Assembly (NCBI GenBank): GCA_028279375.1
Contig: JANQNW010000001.1
Coordinates: 170,141 to 234,140 of the forward strand
Origin: Phycisphaerales bacterium
Lineage (GTDB): Bacteria; Planctomycetota; Phycisphaerae; Phycisphaerales; UBA1924
DNA length: 64,000 nt
Direction: 5' to 3'
In this document: piece after piece, positions 42,799 through 50,285 of the stretch
How positions within the stretch are numbered: position 1 is the first letter of the stretch
Layout of the letters: each line of letters begins with the position of its first letter
The notes under the pieces: model-generated
The model's input: only the letters and a program-made list of their open reading frames with translations
Told to the model about the DNA's origin: nothing
Database searches by the model: none
Position numbers and translations under genes: made by a program

Positions 42799-44058
42799 CT
42801 ACTGCGTAATCAACAGATCAAGGAAACGGGCTTCCGCTTCCTGGTAGGAGTTGAATCGCACTTCGATGTCCTCGAGCAGACCCTTGAGATTCTCTTGCCC
42901 CAGCTGCGTCTCGACGCGCGAGGAATTCATCGAGACCTCGAGCGCTTCAGAGGCGGCGCGGAGGTCGCTGATCGCGGAGGCGTAGGTTCGCGCGGAGTCA
43001 TAGAGAAGCTCGTACTCGAGCTCCTTCTTGTCGGGACGCTGAAGCACGCGCCACGGCGCCCGTCGAACTTCGCCCATCGTGAGCTTGAGCTGATCGGAGG
43101 CCAGACGCGCATTGGCGATCGCCTTGCGCATATCGGGTGAGCTCTGGCGCATCATCTGCGAGACCTCGTTGACGGCGTCGCGCGCATCCTGCGCCGTGAG
43201 GCGTCCGTCGGCGAGCATCTCATCGAGCAGCTCGATGGATTTGGAGTTCAGACGCTCGACGAGCGCATCGGCGCCTTCCACCGTCGAGTCCACGCGAGGT
43301 CTGTTCTCGTCCACCATCTCCTGCAGGCTTGCGACGAACTCCTGCGCCTCGGCGACCGTGGAATTCGCCCGGTCAGAGGCGCTGGCGATGTCCTCCGTGA
43401 TCTCATCTGCACGATCAAACCAAAGCGGATAGCGCTCCTTGAGATCGTCGGTCAGAGCGCGAACATCGGCGACGGCCTCCTGCGCATCTGCGAGCACCTG
43501 ACCATCAAGCTTCGCGGCGAAATCCTCGAAATTCGCCGCCATGCGGTTGATGCGCTCGACGATCGACTTGACCTGTTCCTTCTGTTCATCGCCATAGCCC
43601 GCCGACGCGAGGAAACTGGGCACGGCGCGTCTTCCTTCAATAATGCCACCGGGATCGAGGATCGCTGCGCCCGGTCCGCCACCCACGCCCGCGAAGTTGA
43701 GCGTGCTGGCGCTTCCGAAGAGCGGCTGTTCGAGAAATGCGACGGCGTTGTCAAAGAGGCTGTACCTGCGCTCGATCTCGATCTGCACGAGCACAGCGTC
43801 GATGACGTCGTCGCCGTCCTTTTTCTGCAACGTGACGCGCGTGACCTGGCCGACTTTCTGCCCCGCGATGCGCACTTCCGAGCCGACGTTGAGCCCGGGG
43901 GCGCCATCGACGAGCGAGAACGTGACCATGTAGCTTCTGTGCGGCTTGAGCACTTCGAGCAAGCCGGCAAGTTGAATAATGACCAGCAGCGCGATGATCA
44001 GAGAGATCATCAGGAAGGCGCCCGCCTTGGTGTTGTTGCTTGATGCGTGGTGTGGCAT
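42799..44058 (-). CDS. mlaD: MlaD-family (MCE domain) lipid transport protein
   Basis: 419 residues: an N-terminal transmembrane anchor (LMISLIIALLVIIQLAGLLE), an MCE domain (YMVTFSLVDGAPGLNVGSEV, GQKVGQVTRV) and a long alpha-helical, probably coiled-coil region to the C-terminus. MCE proteins form periplasmic hexamers that pass phospholipids between membranes. At 419 residues it is much longer than E. coli MlaD (183), closer to the tunnel-forming PqiB/YebT or actinobacterial types. It follows mlaF after a 51-base gap and is probably in the same transcript. No MlaE permease gene is next to it. Confidence 0.88.
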   Translation of the reverse strand: MPHHASSNNTKAGAFLMISLIIALLVIIQLAGLLEVLKPHRSYMVTFSLVDGAPGLNVGSEVRIAGQKVGQVTRVTLQKKDGDDVIDAVLVQIEIERRYSLFDNAVAFLEQPLFGSASTLNFAGVGGGPGAAILDPGGIIEGRRAVPSFLASAGYGDEQKEQVKSIVERINRMAANFEDFAAKLDGQVLADAQEAVADVRALTDDLKERYPLWFDRADEITEDIASASDRANSTVAEAQEFVASLQEMVDENRPRVDSTVEGADALVERLNSKSIELLDEMLADGRLTAQDARDAVNEVSQMMRQSSPDMRKAIANARLASDQLKLTMGEVRRAPWRVLQRPDKKELEYELLYDSARTYASAISDLRAASEALEVSMNSSRVETQLGQENLKGLLEDIEVRFNSYQEAEARFLDLLITQ

Positions 44059-44109
44059 GTGGTGCAGCGCTCCTCGGCGCGGCGCGATCCGACGAATCAG
44101 GATCGCGGG

Positions 44110-45039
44110 TCAGTTCTTTGTGTCTTTCTGACCCCTCTTCTTGAATGGATGTCGAATTCGCGTCGCCTCGATGCTGGGCATGCGCGGGACTTCGATGCGG
44201 TCGATGCCCAGCAGGTCGTCCGCGTATTTTGTCGCCTCGCGGCGCTGTGAGATCGGTCCTTCCGCATCCCCGCGCACGAACTGCCTGATGAGGCGCTCAA
44301 CAGTGTCGAGCTCCTCGATCGTGTCTTCGGGATAGTCTCGAAGGCTCTCATAGTATTCGCGCTCGCGCACGCAGATCATCTTGCCCTTGTCGAGCATCGC
44401 CATGCGGTCGGCGATCGAGAATGCGGAGTCCATCTCGTGCGTCACGACGATGCTGGTCACGCCGCCCTTCTTGGACAGATCGATGATGAGTTGGTCGATC
44501 TCGGCGCTCGTCACGGGGTCGAGTCCCGCGGAGGGCTCGTCGTAGAAGAGGATCTCAGGATCCAGCGCCAGGGCGCGCGCGAGGCCGGCGCGCTTCTTCA
44601 TGCCGCCGGAGATCTGCGCGGGATACTTGTCGGCGTGCTCGCGCAGGCCGACGAGTTCCAGCTTGATCTTGACCTGGATGTCGATGATCTCCTGGCCGAG
44701 GTCCGTGTGCTCCTGCAGCGCCAGCGCGACGTTCTCGGCGACGGTCATCGAGTTGTACAGGGCGCCTGACTGAAAGAGCACGCCGAAGCGCTTGCGCACC
44801 TGGTTGAACTCCGCCTCGGTCATCTCGCAGATGTTCTGCCCGAACATCAGGATCTCCCCGGAATCCGGCGGGAAGCTCTGGATCATCAGGCGGAGCGTCG
44901 TGGACTTGCCCGAGCCCGAGCCGCCCATGACGACGAGAATCTCCCCCGGCTCCACATCGAAGCTCAGCGAGTCGAGCACGACTTTGCCGCTGAAGCTCTT
45001 GGTGAGATTCCTAACAGAGATGATGGGTTCGTCGGCCAT
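44110..45039 (-). CDS. mlaF: ABC transporter ATP-binding protein, MlaF-like
   Basis: 309 residues. Walker A GGSGSGKST (39-47), signature ISGGMKKRAGLARAL, Walker B EILFYDEPSAGLDPVTS and the switch His in SIVVTHEMDSAF. The ISGGMKKR version of the signature and the neighbouring MCE gene mark it as MlaF, which powers phospholipid transport. It carries a C-terminal extension of about 50-60 residues beyond the usual MlaF end (after EELDTVERLIRQF), ending in a basic tail (KKRGQKDTKN). The permease MlaE is not adjacent and must be encoded elsewhere. Confidence 0.9.
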   Translation of the reverse strand: MADEPIISVRNLTKSFSGKVVLDSLSFDVEPGEILVVMGGSGSGKSTTLRLMIQSFPPDSGEILMFGQNICEMTEAEFNQVRKRFGVLFQSGALYNSMTVAENVALALQEHTDLGQEIIDIQVKIKLELVGLREHADKYPAQISGGMKKRAGLARALALDPEILFYDEPSAGLDPVTSAEIDQLIIDLSKKGGVTSIVVTHEMDSAFSIADRMAMLDKGKMICVREREYYESLRDYPEDTIEELDTVERLIRQFVRGDAEGPISQRREATKYADDLLGIDRIEVPRMPSIEATRIRHPFKKRGQKDTKN

Positions 45040-45108
45040 TGTGTCGCTTCGAGTATCGACCAGATCCGCGCCGGCGCTGTTGCCGGCGCGGGCGGGTTGA
45101 TCGGTCCT

Positions 45109-46611
45109 TTAGCCGAAGACAATGCCCTGGGCGAGCGGGAGTTCGCTGCCATAATTGATGGTGTTCGTCTGGCGTCTCATGTACGCCTTCCACGAATCGG
45201 ATCCGGACTCGCGACCACCGCCGGTGTCCTTCTCGCCGCCGAATGCGCCGCCGATCTCGGCGCCGCTGGTTCCGAGGTTGACATTCGCAATACCGCAATC
45301 GCTCCCGCCATAAGAGAGGAAGCGCTCCGCGGATTGCGAGCTTCCAGTGAAGATGGCGCTGGAGAGTCCCTGATCGACGGCGTTGTGCAGTCGCATCGCG
45401 TGATCGAGATCGTCGATTTCGAAGACATAGAGGATCGGGGCGAAGGTCTCCTCCATCGCAACAGGGAGATCCTTGCCTTTCGGCACTTCGATGATCGCCG
45501 GCGTGACGAAGTTGCCAGCGCGGTCGAGCTTCTCGCCGCCGACGAGCAGTTTGCCCCCCTGCTCCTGCGCCGTCGCGATGGCGTTCATCATCCCGTCAAC
45601 GGATCCGCCGTTGATGAGTGGACCGACGAGCGTCGACGAATCCATGGGATCGCCGATCGGCAGGCTCTTGTAGGCGGTGACGAGGGAGTCGACGAGTTCC
45701 TTCTTCACGCCCGGCTGAACGAGCAGGCGGCGCGTAGAGGTGCAGCGCTGGCCGCAGGTGCCAACGGCGCCGAAAAGGATGCCGCGCTTGGCGAGCTCGA
45801 GATCGGCGTCGTCCATCACGATCAACGCGTTGTTGCCGCCGAGTTCGAGGAGCGCCCGGCCGAGGCGTCCACCCACAACCTCGCCGACGCGCCTGCCCAT
45901 GCGGCAGGAGCCTGTCGCGCTGATGAGCGGGAGGCGCCGATCTGCGATCATTCGCTCGCCGATTTCCTGATCGGAGCCCATGATCAGCTGGAAGAGACCC
46001 GGGAAGCCGTGATCGGCGGCGATATCCGCAGCGATCTTGTTCGTCGCGATCGAGCAGAGCGGCGTCACGAGGCTGGGTTTCCAGATCATCGCGTCGCCAC
46101 AGACGGCCGCGAGCATCGAGTTCCACGCCCAGACGGCGACCGGGAAGTTGAAGGCGGAGATGATGCCGACGACGCCCAGCGGGTGCCACTGCTCCATCAT
46201 CCGATGCTCTGGGCGCTCGGAGGCGATCGTCAAGCCATAAAGCTGGCGGGAGAGGCCAACGGCGAAGTCAGCGATATCAATGGCCTCCTGCACCTCGCCC
46301 TCGCCCTCGGCGAGGATCTTGCCCATCTCAAGTGTCGTGAGGGCGCCAAGGTCGGCCTTGTGCTTCCGGAATCCCTCTCCAATGAGGCGCACGACCTCGC
46401 CGCGCTTGGGCGCCGGATAGGCGCGCCAGCGAAGGAATGTCTCCTGGGCCTCTGCGAGCGTCTTCTCGTAGCCAGCCGCGTCGTCGAGGGCGACGCTGGC
46501 GAGGACTTCGTTGTTCGCGGGGTTGATCGAGTCGACCGATCCGCCGGGTCCGGGGCCCTGCAGACGCGGATGGTCGGCGATGCCGAGTCTCTTGAGAATG
46601 TCCTGAATCAT
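45109..46611 (-). CDS. Aldehyde dehydrogenase, ALDH7 type (probable aminoadipate-semialdehyde dehydrogenase)
   Basis: About 500 residues. ALDH-superfamily features: catalytic Cys in GTCGQRCTSTRRL, general-base Glu in LLELGGNNALIV, and NAD-site segments GIISAFNFPVAVWAWN and LISATGSCRMG. The ELGGNNA wording and the C-terminal YGSELPLAQGIVFG closely resemble antiquitin (ALDH7A1/AmaB), which oxidises alpha-aminoadipate semialdehyde in lysine catabolism. The saccharopine-dehydrogenase-like gene on the same strand 6 kb away supports this. I chose ATG 46611 (MIQDILKRLG); a GTG at 46629 adds six residues. Other semialdehyde substrates remain possible. Confidence 0.9.
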   Translation of the reverse strand: MIQDILKRLGIADHPRLQGPGPGGSVDSINPANNEVLASVALDDAAGYEKTLAEAQETFLRWRAYPAPKRGEVVRLIGEGFRKHKADLGALTTLEMGKILAEGEGEVQEAIDIADFAVGLSRQLYGLTIASERPEHRMMEQWHPLGVVGIISAFNFPVAVWAWNSMLAAVCGDAMIWKPSLVTPLCSIATNKIAADIAADHGFPGLFQLIMGSDQEIGERMIADRRLPLISATGSCRMGRRVGEVVGGRLGRALLELGGNNALIVMDDADLELAKRGILFGAVGTCGQRCTSTRRLLVQPGVKKELVDSLVTAYKSLPIGDPMDSSTLVGPLINGGSVDGMMNAIATAQEQGGKLLVGGEKLDRAGNFVTPAIIEVPKGKDLPVAMEETFAPILYVFEIDDLDHAMRLHNAVDQGLSSAIFTGSSQSAERFLSYGGSDCGIANVNLGTSGAEIGGAFGGEKDTGGGRESGSDSWKAYMRRQTNTINYGSELPLAQGIVFG

Positions 46612-46684
46612 GGTCGGGGCAGGGTACACGGAAACGCCGATTGTGAGGCGGTCTCCGGGGCGCCCTTCGATCTGATGGCGGGAG

Positions 46685-48160
46685 CTATTCGAGCAGGTCG
46701 ATCGCCTGCGAGATCGTGGCGACGGGCATCTGCTTCACGCCCCTGACTTCCGGGGTCTCGACATCCTTCGGGAGCAGCACATGGCGATAGCCGAGGCGGC
46801 CAGCTTCGCGCACGCGCATCTCGATCTGGGTGACAGGCCGGATCTCGCCGCCGAGGCCGACTTCACCGAGAGCGCACGTGGCCGGAGGGAGCGCCTTGCG
46901 ATAGTGGGCGCCGCAGACGGCAAGCGCGATGGCGAGATCCGCGGCGGGCTCGATGACGCGAAGACCTCCGACTGCAGATGTGAAGACATCGCGATCGGCC
47001 AGTCGCAGTCCGGCGTGCTGCTCGAGAACGGCGATAATCATCGCGAGGCGATTCTGATCGATGCCGGAGGTCTTACGCTTCGCCGAGCCAAGGAAGCCCG
47101 TGGCGGTGAGCGACTGGAGTTCGACAAGCACACAGCGGGTGCCGGTCAGCACAGGCGCCACAACGCTGCCTGGTCGCGCTTCATCGCCGAATGAACCGGC
47201 GGCGACGCTCGCGCCCTCGGGGAGTTCTCTGAGGCCCCCCTCGCCCATCTCGAAGAGCCCGATCTCGAGCGTTGTGCCGAATCGATTCTTCACGCTGCGC
47301 AATACTCGATGCGCGTGATAGCGATCGCCTTCGAAGTACATGACCGCATCGACGAGATGCTCGAGCAGTCGCGGGCCTGCGAGCGCGCCCTCCTTCGTCA
47401 CATGTCCGACGAGCGCTACGGCCATGTCGGCGGTCTTTGCGAGGTAGACAAGGTCCGTGCAGCATCGCCGAAGCTGCGCGATTGAGCCGGGCGACGCTTC
47501 AATGTCGGACCGGTAGATCATCTGTATCGAGTCGACGACGAGCACCGCCGGTCTCACCTTGCGCGCCTGCTCGACGATGCGCGCGAGGTTGGTGTCCGCC
47601 AGGACGAAGAGCTCATCGGCGCCGAGCGTCTCCTTCGCCTCGATGACGGAGTCTGCTCGCGCGGGTCGCGATTCGTGATCGCGCACAGTCGAGTTCTGCT
47701 CCGGTTGCGTCACGCCGAGGCGCTCAGCGCGCAATCGGATCTGTCGCGCGGATTCCTCGCTGGTCACATAGAGCGTGCGCGCTCCGGATCGGGCCATGCG
47801 CCCTGCCGCCTGCAGGAGAAGCGTGGATTTGCCGATGCCGGGGTCGCCACCGAAGAGAATCGCTGATCCGGGCACGACGCCGCCGCCGAGCGCGCGATCG
47901 AGTTCGCCCATGCCAGTGTGAATGCGCCTTGCGGGCGGCTCATCCTCGAGTTCGGTGAGCGGGCGCGCTTTCGGCGGCGCCTGCTCGGGCGCCAGCCCCC
48001 AGTCGCTTGCGAGCCCCTTGTGCGTGTCAGTCTCGGCGCCGGTGTCGGCGCTCTGCTGTTCGAGGGAATCCCACGCGCCGCAGTCGGGGCACTTGCCCAT
48101 CCACTGAGTCTGGACGCCGCCACACTCGCGGCAGACGAAGAGCGCTTTCGTTCGAGCCAT
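46685..48160 (-). CDS. radA: DNA repair protein RadA (Sms)
   Basis: 491 residues. RadA is a RecA-like ATPase and hexameric helicase helping branch migration in recombination. The N-terminal zinc finger has Cys10, Cys13, Cys24 and Cys27 (CRECGGVQTQWMGKCPDCGA). Walker A is GGDPGIGKST (about 104-113), and the RadA-specific KNRFG appears in SVKNRFGTTLEIG. The C-terminal Lon-protease-like domain (LAIALAVCGAHYRKALPPAT, GEVGLGGEIRPVTQIEMRV) lacks protease residues, as usual. Start ATG 48160 is fixed by the zinc finger; a longer open frame to 48253 is not expected to be used. It is divergent from the small secreted protein. Confidence 0.95.
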   Translation of the reverse strand: MARTKALFVCRECGGVQTQWMGKCPDCGAWDSLEQQSADTGAETDTHKGLASDWGLAPEQAPPKARPLTELEDEPPARRIHTGMGELDRALGGGVVPGSAILFGGDPGIGKSTLLLQAAGRMARSGARTLYVTSEESARQIRLRAERLGVTQPEQNSTVRDHESRPARADSVIEAKETLGADELFVLADTNLARIVEQARKVRPAVLVVDSIQMIYRSDIEASPGSIAQLRRCCTDLVYLAKTADMAVALVGHVTKEGALAGPRLLEHLVDAVMYFEGDRYHAHRVLRSVKNRFGTTLEIGLFEMGEGGLRELPEGASVAAGSFGDEARPGSVVAPVLTGTRCVLVELQSLTATGFLGSAKRKTSGIDQNRLAMIIAVLEQHAGLRLADRDVFTSAVGGLRVIEPAADLAIALAVCGAHYRKALPPATCALGEVGLGGEIRPVTQIEMRVREAGRLGYRHVLLPKDVETPEVRGVKQMPVATISQAIDLLE

Positions 48161-48335
48161 GCAGGCAGCATAGGAACGTCCGCGAATGACCGCCCGCGTT
48201 CTGACTGTTGGCGCAAATATTGGCCAATTCACTGGCCGGGTGTGAATTCCCAATCTTCATGAGATCGTGCGGCAATGAGCGCCATCGCGCCTCGTTTGGC
48301 CATCGCAGGCCTTCGGGGTCCGCTGACAAGAGAAG

Positions 48336-48355
48336 ATGTTCCGTATGGGGAACAT
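48336..48355. promoter_or_regulatory. Inverted repeat in the radA / secreted-protein divergent gap
   Basis: ATGTTCC, six-base spacer GTATGG, GGAACAT: a perfect 7-base inverted repeat, 71 bases before the ATG of the secreted-protein gene. It looks like a binding site for a dimeric repressor or activator. A second short palindrome ATTGGCCAAT lies at 48219-48228, nearer radA. The 266-base gap otherwise holds no supported gene. Confidence 0.4.
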
Positions 48356-48426
48356 GCCCGCGGCGCAGACAGATGCGTCCAGGTGATCGCCTCGGGCAGA
48401 ACACGCGATTGAAAGGAGCCACTGAA

Positions 48427-48939
48427 ATGATGAAATCATTGCGCTTATCGTCTGCGCTCGCACTCTTCGCGGCGCTGCTCTTCACGGCGCCAGCCGTCGC
48501 GCAGGATGATCCTGCAGGCGCCGGACCGGTTGAGGAGTGCCTGATGCAGATGGGAGAGACTGCGGGGAACGCCATCAACGGCATCAAGGGGCTGACCGCC
48601 AAGGGCGTCAACGCGATCAAGGAGCTCGACGAGAATGGCGCTCCGGATCGAGCGATCGCGCACGCCGGCGCTCGCGCGAAGCGCGCGATCAATCGCGTGA
48701 GCGAGCGGGCCAGCAGAGTGATCAACCTGACGGCTGATCGTTGCCTTCTCATCCTGCGTGAACTCGGCGCGCCTCCCGAGGCGGGCATGGCGATTCAGAA
48801 TGGGCGCCGCGAGGCGCTGGGCGCCGTGGGCCAGGCCGATCATCGGGGAAAGCAGATCATCCGGCACGCAGTGCGTGAGGCGATCGCTCCTGATGAGGGC
48901 GAGGGCGAGGCCCCTGCGGACGCCGGTTCCGAGGCCTGA
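48427..48939 (+). CDS. Small secreted, mostly helical protein of unknown function (170 aa)
   Basis: Signal peptide LRLSSALALFAALLFTAPAVA with cleavage before QDDPAG. The mature part of about 145 residues is predicted helical, with regular Ala/Arg/Ile spacing (NAINGIKGLTAKGVNAIKEL, AIAHAGARAKRAINRVSERA). It has two cysteines (EECLMQ and DRCLLI) that could form one disulfide, and an acidic, Ala-rich tail. I recognise no family. A strong AAAGGAG site precedes ATG 48427 (a second ATG follows at once), and one of the best terminators in the window follows, so it is a well-expressed single-gene unit with a candidate operator upstream. Confidence 0.78.
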   Translation: MMKSLRLSSALALFAALLFTAPAVAQDDPAGAGPVEECLMQMGETAGNAINGIKGLTAKGVNAIKELDENGAPDRAIAHAGARAKRAINRVSERASRVINLTADRCLLILRELGAPPEAGMAIQNGRREALGAVGQADHRGKQIIRHAVREAIAPDEGEGEAPADAGSEA

Positions 48940-48965
48940 TTCGGTTGCACAACCCGAATGCAGGC

Positions 48966-49004
48966 GGCACGCCCGGACGGTTCGAAGCGTCCGGGCGTGC
49001 CTTT
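48966..49004 (+). terminator. Strong intrinsic terminator after the small secreted protein
   Basis: A 14-bp perfect stem: GGCACGCCCGGACG (48966-48979) pairs with CGTCCGGGCGTGCC (48988-49001), loop GTTCGAAG, followed by TTT. It lies 27 bases after the stop. Confidence 0.8.
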
Positions 49005-49096
49005 GCGCGCTCGATTCGGAGGTCGCCGCACTAAACCGCATCTGACCGGCGTCGTTATTCAACTTCCTGCGCCATCGCCCCGACAATGATCTGGAC

Positions 49097-49867
49097 GTGG
49101 GACTTCAGGAACTGCTCATCACGGCGTTCGTTGCGGGCGTCATCACGGACCTCTCGACGGGGCTCGGCGCCGTTCCGTTCTTCTTCGTCAAGGACCTGTC
49201 CCGAACGATCAACGGGATCTTCCTCGCGGCGGCGGCGGGGATGATGACCTCGGCCAGTCTCGTGCAACTCGTCGGCGAGGGTCTGAAGCGAGACGGCGGC
49301 TCCGCAATCTGGCTCGTCAGCGGTGGCCTCGTGGCGGGATCGCTCTTCTTCGCGATCGCCTCGAAATGGCTCCATGCGAATGAAGACTTCGACTTCCTCG
49401 GGCTGCGTGAGAAGGGCGGCACGGGCGCACTCCTCGTCGTGCTCGCGATGACTGTGCATTCACTTCCTGAGGGTGTGGCGATCGGCGTCGGCTTCGCGAC
49501 GATGGACGCCGCCAACGTCGGCATTCCGGTGGCGCTTGCGATCGCAGTGCACAATGTGCCGGAAGGACTCGCGATTGCGCTGGCGCTCCGCCCGCGCGGC
49601 GTCTCGACGTGGGCGTGCATCGGCTGGGCGATTCTGTCGAGTGCGCCGCAGCCGATCGGCGCCGTGCCAGCTGCGTGGGCCGTCTGGATGGCGGAGCCGC
49701 TGCTTCCCTTCGGCATGGGCTTCGCCGCGGGCGCGATGATGCACCTGGTCGTCAGCGATCTGCTTCCGGAGGCTTCGGAGCAGGCGCGCAGCGAGACGGT
49801 CGGACTCTCGTTCCTCGCAGGGATCGTGCTGATGATTCTGCTTGGCGCCGCGGTCGGACTGGGTTAG
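49097..49867 (+). CDS. ZIP-family divalent metal transporter
   Basis: 256 residues with seven to eight transmembrane helices. The metal-site helices carry the ZIP signatures VHSLPEGVAIGVG and VHNVPEGLAIALAL, with paired His/Glu ligands. ZIP proteins bring zinc, iron or manganese into the cytoplasm; the metal cannot be fixed from sequence. There is no long His-rich loop between helices 3 and 4. The start is GTG 49097; no ATG is in frame nearby. It ends 12 bases from the stop of the convergent 73-residue gene. Confidence 0.9.
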   Translation: MGLQELLITAFVAGVITDLSTGLGAVPFFFVKDLSRTINGIFLAAAAGMMTSASLVQLVGEGLKRDGGSAIWLVSGGLVAGSLFFAIASKWLHANEDFDFLGLREKGGTGALLVVLAMTVHSLPEGVAIGVGFATMDAANVGIPVALAIAVHNVPEGLAIALALRPRGVSTWACIGWAILSSAPQPIGAVPAAWAVWMAEPLLPFGMGFAAGAMMHLVVSDLLPEASEQARSETVGLSFLAGIVLMILLGAAVGLG

Positions 49868-49879
49868 CCCGCGTCGCGC

Positions 49880-50101
49880 CTAGTAGCCCTTGGTCGGCTG
49901 AGCCGCCCCCGCATTCTGGATGAGCTGGAGCACCTGCTCATACGACTCTTCAACCTGGATCTGACTGTGTGTTGTCTGGATGCGCGCGCCTGAGCCGTTG
50001 GGGTCGGGGAAGACCTCAACGATGTGGCGCAGCCCGAGGAGCACGGCCAGCTTCTTGGGCGGATCCGACAAACGACAGTGGACAATAAAGAAGCCCTGCA
50101 T
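49880..50101 (-). CDS. Small conserved-looking protein (73 aa), FlbD-like pattern
   Basis: 73 residues without signal or membrane segment. The pattern FIVHCRLSD, LLGLRHIVEVFPDPNGSGAR, IQTTHSQIQVEESYEQVLQL recalls the FlbD-type small proteins (PF06289), which have a similar strand-strand-helix plan ending in V-x-E-S-x-E-x-V. The match is by eye and weak. A clear GGAGGG site eight bases before the ATG supports it as a gene. It lies 184 bases downstream of nuoG on the same strand and could be transcribed with it; that gap holds no gene that I can support. Function unknown. Confidence 0.62.
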   Translation of the reverse strand: MQGFFIVHCRLSDPPKKLAVLLGLRHIVEVFPDPNGSGARIQTTHSQIQVEESYEQVLQLIQNAGAAQPTKGY

Positions 50102-50285
50102 AGGCCCTGCCCTCCACGTCTGGACATCCTTCCCCGGGTCGCCCCGGAGTGTGGTCAGGCCGCCGTACGTAGGTCGCCAGGATCGTCCATGGATCAGACG
50201 ATGGCGGTCTGGCGCGAGAGGTTTATTCTAGCTGGATGTGGGCCGCAGCCGCGAGGGAATCCTCGATGGCGGGCCTGAAGGGCCC

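Noticed and set aside
45097..46746. Plus-strand open frame of 549 codons
   Set aside because: Antisense to the aldehyde dehydrogenase with intact catalytic residues; no start signal or family match on the plus strand.
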